Under the pieces are notes generated by a model. That model made no database searches, had not been told where the DNA came from, and was given only the letters and a program-made list of their open reading frames with translations. A program made the translations under genes and the position numbers. A DNA stretch of 43,804 nt from Roseococcus sp. SDR. GTDB lineage: Bacteria > Pseudomonadota > Alphaproteobacteria > Acetobacterales > Acetobacteraceae. Below, piece by piece: positions 33,519 through 42,476 of the stretch (positions are counted from its first letter, which is position 1; every line of letters begins with the position of its first letter). Location: assembly GCF_019083995.1 (NCBI RefSeq), contig NZ_JAHRCU010000029.1, positions 1 to 43,804 on the forward strand, in the 5' to 3' direction.

Positions 33519-34505
33519 GTGGTGGCGGCCAGGCACGACCCCGCTTCCATTCCCGCGCGGCTCCGGGCCGCCGCCGAAGCGGCCGGCTTCGAAGCACGGC
33601 TGCTCTGCGGCGCGGCCGGGCATGAACCCCCACCCGGCATTCGCCTGTTCCAGCCCTTCGCGGATGGCACGTTCCTGGCGGAGGCCGAGCCCGGGCATGA
33701 CGCGGCGGAGCTGAGCCAGAACGATTCCGACCTGCTGCGCCGGCTCGCGCGCTGGCTGGCTGATTGGCCGCCCGACATCGTGCACCTGCACGACCTCTCG
33801 CCCTTCGGGATGGAGTTCCTCGGCCTCCTGCGCCGAACCTGCCCCAGGGCGCGGCTGCTGCTCTCGCTGACACCCGAACTGGCGGGGCGGATCGGCATCC
33901 TCGGGCCGCCGCGCGGCTTCCTGCACCAGGCGCCGCTGCGCCGCTTCCTGGCCGAGGCGACGCTGCTGCTGCCGTGCGAAAGCCTCATGGCCCCCTGCCT
34001 CGCCTTCGGGCTCGATCCTTCGCGGCTGGTGCTGGAGGCGGGCCTGCCGCCGGAGGCGGCGCCCTGCCCGCTGCCGCCCACCGGGCGCTTCCTGGTGGTG
34101 GCCGCTTTCCCGGGCGATGCGGCCGGGCACGCCTTGATGGCCGCGACGGCGGCGCTGATGGCGGGGTGCCCCCGCGCGCCCATCCTTGACATCCGCTCGC
34201 CGGAGGAGGCCGCCGCCGCGCTGCCCGGCGCGCATCTGGCGCTGCTGCCCGGCGCCGATCCGGAGGGCGTGGCGCGGCTGGCGCGCGCCATGGGCCGGCC
34301 GGTGCTGACGGCCGCGGAGGTGGCGATGAACCCGACGGCGCTGGCGCATCTGCTGCTGGACTTCACCGAGGCGCCGGAGCGCGTTGCCGCCATGGCCGCC
34401 GCGCTGCCGCCGCCCGACCGGAATGCGGAAGCCGCCGCCTTCTTCGCGCGCTATCGCGCCTGGGCGGCGGACCCCGCCCGCATCGCCCCGCCGGCGAGGA
34501 TCTGA
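33519..34505 (+). CDS. Probable GT4-like glycosyltransferase, start uncertain
   Basis: The first half resembles the N-terminal domain of GT-B glycosyltransferases: the opening strand LRLLVVAARHDP, then DIVHLHDLSPFGMEFLGLLRRTCP. The second half is short and lacks a clear sugar-nucleotide EX7E motif, so the enzyme may be degenerate or accessory. The only conventional start near the domain is GTG at 33519. However, the open frame and first-strand sequence extend upstream, and the good ribosome-binding sequence AGAGAGGGGG (33458-33467) points to initiation near 33474, where the codon is CTG. The stop is three bases before the next gene. Confidence 0.6.
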   Translation: MVAARHDPASIPARLRAAAEAAGFEARLLCGAAGHEPPPGIRLFQPFADGTFLAEAEPGHDAAELSQNDSDLLRRLARWLADWPPDIVHLHDLSPFGMEFLGLLRRTCPRARLLLSLTPELAGRIGILGPPRGFLHQAPLRRFLAEATLLLPCESLMAPCLAFGLDPSRLVLEAGLPPEAAPCPLPPTGRFLVVAAFPGDAAGHALMAATAALMAGCPRAPILDIRSPEEAAAALPGAHLALLPGADPEGVARLARAMGRPVLTAAEVAMNPTALAHLLLDFTEAPERVAAMAAALPPPDRNAEAAAFFARYRAWAADPARIAPPARI

Positions 34506-34508
34506 CCC

Positions 34509-36563
34509 ATGCCGGAGACGCTGCACCCGCCCTTCGCGCAATCGCTGCGCTTCAGTCCGCGCGCCGTGGCGCGATCCGAAAGCGCCAATTACCACCAGGG
34601 AGAGGATATCCGCCTGCATCTGGTGGTGCGCGGCCATGAGGGGCGGCCCTGCCTCATCGTGAATGACTGCCTGGGCGGGCAATGGGGCGAGGAGCTGCGC
34701 CTGCCGCTCACACCGGAGGAGGCGCTTTCGCCCCGGGTCGAGGTCGCCTTCACCGGCGGCGGCATCCTGGTCCAGATCCTCGGCGAGGCGCCGGTCGCCT
34801 TCCGGCCGGGCGATGCGCCACCCCAGGCCCTGCTGCCGCGCCATGGGCCCGACGTGACGGTCGGGCCGGCCGCCTTGCCGGCGGAGAGCGGCACCGCCGA
34901 CGCGCCCGTCACCGGGGATGGCGTGATCGAGGCGGCGGCGGGCCTGCCCGGCACCGGCCACCGGCTGCTGGTGATCCGTCTGGCGGATGCGGGGCTGGAG
35001 GCGGCGCTGGTCGAGGCCGCGACACCGATGCGGCTGCGCGATGCGAAGGGGCCCGGCACCGCCGCGGCGGCGTCGTTCTGCGCCCTGCCGGGCGGCGGCC
35101 TGCTGGCCGCGATCCCGAGCCCGGGCGAGACAGCGATCACCGGCGCCGAGCTCCTGCCGCCGGGCCGGCCGCCTTTGCACCTCTCGCCCGCGCGCGGCCT
35201 CGCCGAGGCGCCGCGGCCCATGCCGGCGGAATTCGTGAACCGCCTGGCCGCCGCCCAGGGGCCGGCCAAGCGCGAGATGGAGCGGCTGCTGGCGCGTGGC
35301 TTCACCGGGCGGGAGACGCTCTCCTGGCTTTCGGCGCCGGTGCGCCTGCGCGTGGCGCGCGGGCTGCGCACGCCCGAGGGGCTGGTGCTGCAGGGCTGGC
35401 TGCATGATCCGCAGGGCGCGGTCCGCACCATCCGCCTGCGCGCGGGGGAGCAGGCCTGGCCGCTCAGGCCCGGCGCCTGGCTCGACACCATGGCCTGGGA
35501 TGGCGAGGGCGGGCGCGGCTTTCTCGCGCGGGCCCCGGTGCCGGTGAGGCTGGGCGAGGCCTGGCTGGATGTGACGCTGGCGAGTGGCGAGAGCGGCACG
35601 CTGCCGCTGCCCGCGCCGGAAAGCGCCGAGCTGCCCGCGCTGCGCGCCATCCTGGCTGAAGCCGGTGCCATTCCCGATGCGGCGCTGGACCACGCCTTCG
35701 GCAGCGTGCTGGGCCAGCCGCTGGTGGCGCTGAACCGCCAGCGGCTGGCGCGCGAGATGGCGGTGGAGCAGCACGCCTTCGGCTCACCGCCCGCCGCGCC
35801 GCGCGCGAGCCTCGTCATCCCGCTGCATGGGCGGCTGGACATGATGGCGGCCCAGATGGCGCTCTTCACCGCCTGCCGGATGGAACGGGACGAGGTGATC
35901 TTCGTCCTGGACGACCCGCCCCGGCGCGCGGCGGCGCTGGGTCTCGCGCAATCCGCCTTCGACCGCTTCGGGATGCCGCTGCGGCTGATCCTGCCCGGCG
36001 AGGCGAGGGGCTTCGGCCCGGCCAGCAATCTCGGGATGCGGCACGCGAAGGGCGAGGTGGTGGTGTTCCTCAATGCCGACGCCTTTCCGCAGGGTACGGA
36101 CTGGCTGGACCGGCTGGTCGAGGCCGTGGCCGAACCTTCCGTCGGCGCGGCCGGGGCACGGCTGCTCTATCCGGATGGCAGCCTTCAGCATGGCGGGATG
36201 GTGCTGGAGCGCGGCCCTGGCGGCTGGTTCTTCCCCGAGCATCCGGGCAAGGGCCTACGCCCGCCGGAAGCCGCGCATGGGCTGCGCGACGTGGAGGCGC
36301 TGACCGGCGCCTGCCTCGCGCTGCGGCGGGAGGTGGCGGAGCGCTTCGGCGGCTTCGACGAGGATTACGTGATCGGCGATTTCGAGGATGCGGATCTCTC
36401 GGCGCGGCTGGCGGAGGCCGGGCTGCGGCGCGTGATGGTGGATACGGCGACGCTGGTGCATCTCGAGCGGCAATCCCAGGGCCGCGCCGATGAGCAGGCG
36501 GGGCGCTGGAACCTGACGCTGCTCAACGCCTGGACCTACAATCACAAATGGAAGCGCGGCTGA
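34509..36563 (+). CDS. Large glycosyltransferase, C-terminal family 2 domain
   Basis: This is a 684-residue protein. The GT2 domain occupies about 425-684: ASLVIPLHGRLDMMAAQM, the Asp pair in VIFVLDDPP, FGPASNLGMRHAKGEVVVFLNADAF (DxD region) and GDFEDADLSARLAEAGLRR. Residues 1-420 lack recognised motifs; parts (HLVVRGHEGRPCLIVNDCLGG, VLQGWLHDPQGAVRTIRLR) look like beta-sandwich modules also seen in other GT2 giants. It is immediately downstream of the GT4-like gene and ends flush against the convergent DadA-like gene with zero intervening bases. Confidence 0.84.
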   Translation: MPETLHPPFAQSLRFSPRAVARSESANYHQGEDIRLHLVVRGHEGRPCLIVNDCLGGQWGEELRLPLTPEEALSPRVEVAFTGGGILVQILGEAPVAFRPGDAPPQALLPRHGPDVTVGPAALPAESGTADAPVTGDGVIEAAAGLPGTGHRLLVIRLADAGLEAALVEAATPMRLRDAKGPGTAAAASFCALPGGGLLAAIPSPGETAITGAELLPPGRPPLHLSPARGLAEAPRPMPAEFVNRLAAAQGPAKREMERLLARGFTGRETLSWLSAPVRLRVARGLRTPEGLVLQGWLHDPQGAVRTIRLRAGEQAWPLRPGAWLDTMAWDGEGGRGFLARAPVPVRLGEAWLDVTLASGESGTLPLPAPESAELPALRAILAEAGAIPDAALDHAFGSVLGQPLVALNRQRLAREMAVEQHAFGSPPAAPRASLVIPLHGRLDMMAAQMALFTACRMERDEVIFVLDDPPRRAAALGLAQSAFDRFGMPLRLILPGEARGFGPASNLGMRHAKGEVVVFLNADAFPQGTDWLDRLVEAVAEPSVGAAGARLLYPDGSLQHGGMVLERGPGGWFFPEHPGKGLRPPEAAHGLRDVEALTGACLALRREVAERFGGFDEDYVIGDFEDADLSARLAEAGLRRVMVDTATLVHLERQSQGRADEQAGRWNLTLLNAWTYNHKWKRG

Positions 36564-37805
36564 TCAGAAGCGTTCGGCGCGGTAGGGCGCGGGGTCGAGG
36601 AAGGGGCTTTCGCCGCACATCATTTCGGCCAGCAGGCGGCCGGTGGTGGGGCCCAGCGTGAGGCCCTGATGCGCGTGGCCGAAGGCGCACCAGGCGCCTT
36701 TCTGCCCGGGCAGGGGGCCGATGATGGGCAGCATGTCCGGCGTGCAGGGGCGGATGCCCATCCAGGGCGTGTCCTCCACGCGATCGGCGAGCGGCAGCAG
36801 GCTGCGCGCCACGGGCTCGGCGCGTTCGAGCTGGATGGGCGTGGGCGGCGCGTCGTTGGCGGCGAATTCGGCGCCGGTGGTCAGCCGCACGCCGGCCCGC
36901 ATGGGGGCGAGCAGGAAGCGGCTTTCGGTGTCGAGCATCGGGCGGTTCAACGTGGCGTTGCCGCGCATGCGGTAATGCATGTGATAGCCGCGCTTGCCGA
37001 AGGTGGGCGGCGCATAGCCGAAGCGCCGGGTGAGGTTCGCGGCGGCGGCGCCCAGTGCCACCACCACCTCCTCGGCCTCGATCGCACCTTCCGCGGCCTG
37101 CACGCGCCAGCCTTGGCCCGCGCGCGTGAGGCTCATCGCATCGCCGCGCAGGAGGCGGCCGCCCGCTTCCTCGAACTGCCGCGCGTAGCTCAGCGTCAGC
37201 GCATGCGGATCGCTGACGGAATAGGGATCGGTGAAGTGGATGGCGCCGAGGCGGCTGACCAGCAGATGCGGCTCGGCCGCGGCCAGCGCGGCGGTGTCGA
37301 GCACGTTGAAGTTCACGCCGTGATGCGCATGCGCCACTCGCGCCTGGGCCAGCGCGGCGTCGAAGGTGGCCTGGTCGCTGTAGAGCTTCATCCAGCCGAT
37401 CGGGCGCAGCAGCGCCATGGCCTCGGTGCCTTCCGCCAGCGCGCGGTGCTCGTCGAGGCAGGTGGTGATGAGCGCGGCGAAGGCGCGGGCCGCGTGCTCG
37501 TAGCGGCGGGGTTCGGAGTTCCACCAATACTGCAGCAGGGGTGAGGCGAAGCCGGGCAGCGCCATCGGGTGGTAATGCACGTCCAGCGCTGTGTTGCCGG
37601 CGATGCGGCGCAGCTCCGAGAAGCTGCGCGGGAAGGGATGCGGGTGTACCGCCTCGCGCTGGATCAGCCCGCCATTGCCAAAGGAGGCGCCCTCGCCCGG
37701 GCCCTCGCGATCGAGCAGGGTCACGGCGCGGCCACGCTTCTGCAGGTGCAGCGCGACCGAGACCCCCACCATCCCCGCGCCGAGCACGATCACCGAAGCC
37801 GCCAT
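36564..37805 (-). CDS. FAD-dependent oxidoreductase, D-amino-acid dehydrogenase-like (DadA family)
   Basis: This 413-residue DAO-fold flavoprotein begins VIVLGAGMVGVSVALHLQKRG, the Rossmann FAD motif, followed by GASFGNGG. The C-terminal GIRPCTPDMLPIIGPLPG and FGHAHQGLTLGPTTGRLLAE are standard for DadA/glycine-oxidase-like enzymes. It would oxidise a D-amino acid or other amine to the 2-oxo acid, feeding electrons to the respiratory chain. It is divergent from the peptide-type receptor gene, with a 122-base shared control region. Confidence 0.9.
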   Translation of the reverse strand: MAASVIVLGAGMVGVSVALHLQKRGRAVTLLDREGPGEGASFGNGGLIQREAVHPHPFPRSFSELRRIAGNTALDVHYHPMALPGFASPLLQYWWNSEPRRYEHAARAFAALITTCLDEHRALAEGTEAMALLRPIGWMKLYSDQATFDAALAQARVAHAHHGVNFNVLDTAALAAAEPHLLVSRLGAIHFTDPYSVSDPHALTLSYARQFEEAGGRLLRGDAMSLTRAGQGWRVQAAEGAIEAEEVVVALGAAAANLTRRFGYAPPTFGKRGYHMHYRMRGNATLNRPMLDTESRFLLAPMRAGVRLTTGAEFAANDAPPTPIQLERAEPVARSLLPLADRVEDTPWMGIRPCTPDMLPIIGPLPGQKGAWCAFGHAHQGLTLGPTTGRLLAEMMCGESPFLDPAPYRAERF

Positions 37806-37927
37806 GCCATCCCCATTCGCATCACGCGCCCCAGGATGGCCGAGGAAGCGGGCCTGCGTCCATGGATGTCCGGATGACTTGGCAGCAAGATCCGGACTAG
37901 GCTCACGCCAACACTTTGGAGAACGCC

Positions 37928-39517
37928 ATGACCCTCAGCCGCCGCGACGCGCTGCTTCTGCCACCCGCCCTGACGCTGGCCGCGCCCGCGCTCGCGCAGG
38001 ACATGCGCGCGCGCACGCTGCGCCTCGTGCCCTCGACCGACCTCGTCTCGCTCGATCCGGTGATCTCGACGGCGCTGGTCGCGGTGCAGCACGGCTATCA
38101 CGTCTTCGACACCCTCTATGGCGTGGATGGGCAGATGCGCGCGCAGCCGCAGATGGCGGAAGGCCATCAGGTCAGCGCCGATGGCCGCGTCTGGACCATC
38201 CGCCTGCGCGAGGGGCTGCGCTTCCATGATGGCGAGCCGGTGCGCGCGAGCGATTGCGCGGCGAGCCTCGCGCGCTGGGCGCGGCGCGACACCTTCGGCC
38301 GCGTCTATGCGACGGCGGTGGAGGCCTATGAGACGCCGGATGACCGCACGCTGGTGATCCGCCTGAAGCGCCCCTTCCCGCTGCTGCTGGACGCCATCGC
38401 CAAGCCGCATTCGCAGCCGGCCTTCATCATGCCCGAGCGCATCATCCGCACGGCCGCCGACTCGCCGATCACGGAGGTGGTGGGCTCCGGCCCCTATCGC
38501 TTCCTGCGAGAGGAGTGGTCCTCCGGCCATCTCATCGCCTATGGGCGCTTCGACGGCTACCGGCCGCGCAGCGAGGCGCCGGAATGGACCTCGGGCGGGA
38601 AGGTCGCGCATTTCGAGCGCGTGGAGTGGCGTGTCATCGCCGACAAATCCACCGCCGTCGCGGCGCTGATCCAGGGCGAGGTGGATTGGATGGAATCCGT
38701 CCCGCATGACCTGCAGCCGCTGGTGGCGCGCAACCGCCGCATCCGCACGCAGAATGCCGATCCGCTCGGCTCCGTCGTCGTCATGCGCTTCAACCATCTG
38801 GTGCCGCCCTTCGACAATGCGGCGCTGCGGCGCTTCGTGCTCATGGTGGCGCGGCAGACGGATTACCTCGCCACCGTGGCCGGCACGGATGCGGGCGCCT
38901 TCCAGGAATGCCGGGCGATGTTCCCCTGCACCATCCCGGGCGTGCAGGAGATCGGCCGCGAGACCTTCGGCCGGCTGGCCGCCGGTGGGCCGGCCATGGC
39001 GGAGGCGCTGCGCGCCACGGGCTACAGGGGCGAGAAGGTCGTCATCCTCAACCCGGCGGATAACGCCACGCTCGCGCCGCTCGGCCCCATCACGGCGGAG
39101 CTGCTGCGGCGCGCGGGGCTCAATGTCGAACTGCTCGACATGGATTGGGGCACGCTGCTGCAACGGCGCAACAATCGTGGGCCGGTGGAGCGCGGCGGCT
39201 GGAGCCTCTTCCACACCACCTGGCCCAGCATCGCCATCGCCAACCCCGTGCTGAACACGACGGTGCGCGGCGAGGGCGCGACCGGCTGGCCGGGCTGGTT
39301 CGAGAGCGCGGAGATGGAGCAGCTGACCAGCCAATGGCTGGACGCGACGGACCCCGCGCAGCAGGCGCGGCTGATGGGCGAAATCCACGCGCTGGCGCTG
39401 CGCGAGGTGCCGACCGTGCCGCTCGGCATCTACTACCCCAAGACCGCCTATCGCGCCGAGCTGACAGGGGTGCTGGGCGGTTCGGTGCGCTACCCGTGGA
39501 ATGTGCGGCGGGGGTGA
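37928..39517 (+). CDS. ABC transporter substrate-binding protein, peptide/nickel family 5
   Basis: This 529-residue periplasmic receptor has signal MTLSRRDALLLPPALTLAAPALA and the SBP_bac_5 core, with LDPVISTALVAVQHGYHVFDTLYGVDGQMRAQPQMAEG and WTIRLREGLRFHDGEPV. It binds peptides or similar ligands. The ATG at 37928 follows GGAG at 37918-37921. No permease or ATPase genes are adjacent, so it relies on components elsewhere. Its 3' end overlaps the convergent M81 peptidase gene by 28 bases. Confidence 0.9.
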   Translation: MTLSRRDALLLPPALTLAAPALAQDMRARTLRLVPSTDLVSLDPVISTALVAVQHGYHVFDTLYGVDGQMRAQPQMAEGHQVSADGRVWTIRLREGLRFHDGEPVRASDCAASLARWARRDTFGRVYATAVEAYETPDDRTLVIRLKRPFPLLLDAIAKPHSQPAFIMPERIIRTAADSPITEVVGSGPYRFLREEWSSGHLIAYGRFDGYRPRSEAPEWTSGGKVAHFERVEWRVIADKSTAVAALIQGEVDWMESVPHDLQPLVARNRRIRTQNADPLGSVVVMRFNHLVPPFDNAALRRFVLMVARQTDYLATVAGTDAGAFQECRAMFPCTIPGVQEIGRETFGRLAAGGPAMAEALRATGYRGEKVVILNPADNATLAPLGPITAELLRRAGLNVELLDMDWGTLLQRRNNRGPVERGGWSLFHTTWPSIAIANPVLNTTVRGEGATGWPGWFESAEMEQLTSQWLDATDPAQQARLMGEIHALALREVPTVPLGIYYPKTAYRAELTGVLGGSVRYPWNVRRG

Positions 39518-40986
39518 ATCACGGCCTTCGGCGTGAAGGCGATGTCGTCCACCGGGTAGAAGGGGCGCGCGACGGTGAAGGGCATCTCGGCCACGCGGTA
39601 GGAGGAGAGGCCGGGCGTATCCACCGTCACGCATTCACCGATGGACGCGAAGTTCAGCGTGAAGTGATAGCCGGAGCGCACCACCACCACGGCATGGTCG
39701 GCGGGCTCCAGCCCCATGGCGCGGAAATACTCGGGGTCGATGTAAGAGTAGGGGAAGGCGGTCAGCACCAGATGCAGCTGGCCCACGCGCAGCACGGCGT
39801 AGGGGCCGATCAGCGCGCGCTGGCCCTTCTCGGCGGGGCCGGCATAGATGAGCGAGGCGCCTTCCGCCGCGGCCACCACCTCACCCGTCACATTGACCGG
39901 CGGCATCATGGTGGAGATGCGGCCGCCGACGTTCAGCGTGATGGTCGCGCCGACGCCGGCCGCGCGGCAGGTGGCAACCGCCTCGGGATCGGTCAGCGGC
40001 AGGATGGCGGGCAGGTCACGCCCATCGGCCAGCAGGGCATGCAGGATCACCGTGCTGTCGCCCGGCGCGCCGGCGGCCACGCGGTCGCCCTGGTCGCCCA
40101 GGATCAGCGCGCGGCCGGGGGCGGCGCGCGCCAGCGTCTCCTCCAGACTCGGATATTGGATGATGGTCTCGGCGCGGGCGGCCCAGAGCGCTTCGGCGAG
40201 TTCCTGCACCAAGGCGCGGGCGGCCTCGGCCTCGCCATTGCCATAGGCCATGACGATCTGACCCAGGCCCGGCACATCGAGGAATTGCTGCGCGTTGAAG
40301 ATCGAGGCGTCCACCACCGCGCCGGAGGCCACCGCCGCCGCCGCGCGGGCGTGCAGGCCGATCAGCGGCGGCTCATCCGTGCGGTCGCGGCCGAGCGTCA
40401 GCATGGGCAGATGGGCATGCGCCAGCACGGGCTGGAGGCGGCCCTCCAGCATGGCCAGCGCGGCGCGGCCGGCGCGTTCGCCCGTCGCACCCTGGTCGGC
40501 ATGCGGGTTGGTCAGGTAACCCGCCAGCAGGTCGCAATCGCGCAGGATCTCGGGCGTCACATGCGCATGCAGGTCGAAGGCGGCCGTGATGGGCATATCG
40601 GGGCCGACGATCCCGCGCAGCGCGGTGATGAGGACGCCTTCCGGGTCATGCAGCGATGGCGTCAGCATGCCGCCATGCAGCGGCAGGGCGATGGCGTCGA
40701 AATCGCCGCGCCGGGCCGCATCGCACATCAGGCCGAGCACCTCCTCGAAGACGCCGTCTTCCACCGGGCCGCCGGATTGGGCGCGGAACAGGGTGGGGAC
40801 GAGGACTTCCGCGCCGGCCGCATCCGCCGCCGCGATGATCCCGCCCAGGGTCGAATTGGTGCCACGCGCCTTGGCCAGCGCATCGGCGCCGCTGGTGATG
40901 GTGAAGCTGTCCCGCCCCGTCCGCACGGGCGTGAAGCTGTGAGATTCCTGGGAGATGCCCCCAGCCAGGATGCGCCGGCGCGCCAT
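39490..40986 (-). CDS. M81 family metallopeptidase (MlrC-like)
   Basis: This 498-residue member of the MlrC family is named for the last enzyme of microcystin breakdown, which cleaves the linear tetrapeptide and Adda. Zinc-ligand regions are visible as GGISQESHSF at the N-terminus, ALPLHGGM and AFDLHAHVTPE. C-terminal-domain blocks are LILGDQGDRVAAGAPGDST and ATITLNVGG. Most family members are in ordinary soil bacteria and probably process other peptides. The start at 40986 lies two bases after the amidase stop, so the two are in one operon, amidase first. Confidence 0.88.
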   Translation of the reverse strand: MARRRILAGGISQESHSFTPVRTGRDSFTITSGADALAKARGTNSTLGGIIAAADAAGAEVLVPTLFRAQSGGPVEDGVFEEVLGLMCDAARRGDFDAIALPLHGGMLTPSLHDPEGVLITALRGIVGPDMPITAAFDLHAHVTPEILRDCDLLAGYLTNPHADQGATGERAGRAALAMLEGRLQPVLAHAHLPMLTLGRDRTDEPPLIGLHARAAAAVASGAVVDASIFNAQQFLDVPGLGQIVMAYGNGEAEAARALVQELAEALWAARAETIIQYPSLEETLARAAPGRALILGDQGDRVAAGAPGDSTVILHALLADGRDLPAILPLTDPEAVATCRAAGVGATITLNVGGRISTMMPPVNVTGEVVAAAEGASLIYAGPAEKGQRALIGPYAVLRVGQLHLVLTAFPYSYIDPEYFRAMGLEPADHAVVVVRSGYHFTLNFASIGECVTVDTPGLSSYRVAEMPFTVARPFYPVDDIAFTPKAVIHPRRTFHG

Positions 40987-40988
40987 GC

Positions 40989-42437
40989 TCAGCCGAGCCC
41001 CGGCGGGCGATGCTGCGCCCAGGGGCGCGCCTGCTCCAGGATGGCGCCGAGGCGCAGCACATCCGCCTCCGCCCGCCAGCGGCCCACGATCTGCAGGCCG
41101 AAGGGCAGCCCATCCGCGCCGAAGCCCGAGGGCACGGTCAGCGCCGGATGGCCGGTCAGGTTGAAGGGGTATTGCGGCGAGGTCCAACCCTGGCGGGTGA
41201 TGCCGGTCTTCACGCCATCCACCTCCACCTCCTCATTCGCGGCGTCGAACACCGCCGGCAAGGCGGTGCGGGACATGGTGGGCATCATCAGCACGTCATG
41301 GCGCTCGAGCAGCGCCTGGATCTGGCGGAAGAGGCGCGTGCGGGCGAATTGCGCCTCGCGGAACTGGGCCAGGGTGAAGCCCTCGCCGCGGCGCATGAAT
41401 TCCAGCGTGACGGGGTCCATCACGTTCTGGAAGCGGGGGAGCTGGGCCGCGAGAAGGACGGTGAAATTCGCCTGGTAGAGGATGCGGCCTTCCAGCTCGA
41501 TCCAGTCGATGGCGTCGGTGATCTCCTCCACCTCCGCGCCGAGATCGGCATAGGCGGCGAGGGCGGCGCGCGTGCCGGCCTCCACCTCCGCCGAGGTGCG
41601 GGGGTTCGCGCAGCGCATCACATAGCCGATGCGCAGGCCACCGAGATCAGCGCCGGTCAGCCCCGGCGAAAGCGGAAGGTCCGGCCCCGCGCCCGCCGAC
41701 CACGGGTCGCGCGAGAGGGTGTCGGCCTCAGGCGGGCCGCGCAGCACGCGATACATCAGCGCGGCGTCGGTCACGCTGCGCGTCATCGGGCCGGAATAGG
41801 AGTTGTTGGAGAAGCCGTCCCGCGCGCCCTCCAGCGGAATGGCGCCGAGCGTGGGCTTGAGGCCGACCAGACCACAGCAGGCGGCCGGGCCGCGGATGGA
41901 GCCCGCGCCATCCGTGCCGAGCGCCATGGGGCCGAGCCCCGCCGCGACGGCGGCGGCACTCCCGCCGGAGGAGCCGCCGGAGGTGCGATCGAGATTCCAC
42001 GGGTTGCGGGTGATGCCGAAGGCCGGGCCGTCGGTCAGGCCCTTCACGCCATATTCGGGCGTGGTGGTCTTGCCGAAGAGGATGGCGCCGGCGGCGCGCA
42101 GGCGGGCCACGGGAACCGCATCGGATTTCGCGGGCGTGGCGTCGTCGAAGATGCGGCTGCCCATGCGTGTCGGCGCGCCCTGCACATCCAGCAGGTCCTT
42201 CACGCCGATCGGGATGCCATGCAGCGGGCCGAGGGGCGCGCCCGCCATCACCGCCGCCTCGGCCGCCTTGGCCGCCGCGCGGGCTTCCTCCGCCATCACG
42301 GTGACGAAGCAGTTGAGGCGCGGCTGCTGGCGCTCCACCGCCGCCAGCACGGCGTCGAGATATTCGACGGGCGAGAGGCGCTTCGTTCGGATCAGCGCGG
42401 CGGCACGATGGGCGGGCAGGAAGAGCAGGTCTGACAC
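40989..42437 (-). CDS. Amidase (amidase-signature family)
   Basis: This 482-residue amidase is of normal family length. The triad is K80 (GVKDLLD), S156/S157 (TSGGSSGGSAAAVAAG) and S180 (GTDGAGSIRGPAA). PLHGIPIGVKD is the usual lead-in. It hydrolyses an amide, perhaps of a modified amino acid or peptide, given the MlrC-like gene immediately downstream. It is distinct from the shorter amidase at 28438. Confidence 0.93.
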   Translation of the reverse strand: MSDLLFLPAHRAAALIRTKRLSPVEYLDAVLAAVERQQPRLNCFVTVMAEEARAAAKAAEAAVMAGAPLGPLHGIPIGVKDLLDVQGAPTRMGSRIFDDATPAKSDAVPVARLRAAGAILFGKTTTPEYGVKGLTDGPAFGITRNPWNLDRTSGGSSGGSAAAVAAGLGPMALGTDGAGSIRGPAACCGLVGLKPTLGAIPLEGARDGFSNNSYSGPMTRSVTDAALMYRVLRGPPEADTLSRDPWSAGAGPDLPLSPGLTGADLGGLRIGYVMRCANPRTSAEVEAGTRAALAAYADLGAEVEEITDAIDWIELEGRILYQANFTVLLAAQLPRFQNVMDPVTLEFMRRGEGFTLAQFREAQFARTRLFRQIQALLERHDVLMMPTMSRTALPAVFDAANEEVEVDGVKTGITRQGWTSPQYPFNLTGHPALTVPSGFGADGLPFGLQIVGRWRAEADVLRLGAILEQARPWAQHRPPGLG

Positions 42438-42476
42438 GGGCGGGCCTCGGTGGTGGCCCGCCAGCTTCGCACCAAT

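Noticed and set aside
33270-35774. Upstream extension of the minus-strand GT2 gene to a 1488-codon frame
   Set aside because: The extra 835 codons are antisense to two plus-strand glycosyltransferase-type genes and are low-complexity Arg/Gly/Ala/Gln-rich. The real gene starts about 33269.
39145-41478. 777-codon plus-strand frame opposite the M81 peptidase
   Set aside because: No domain; low-complexity shadow of two well-identified minus-strand genes.
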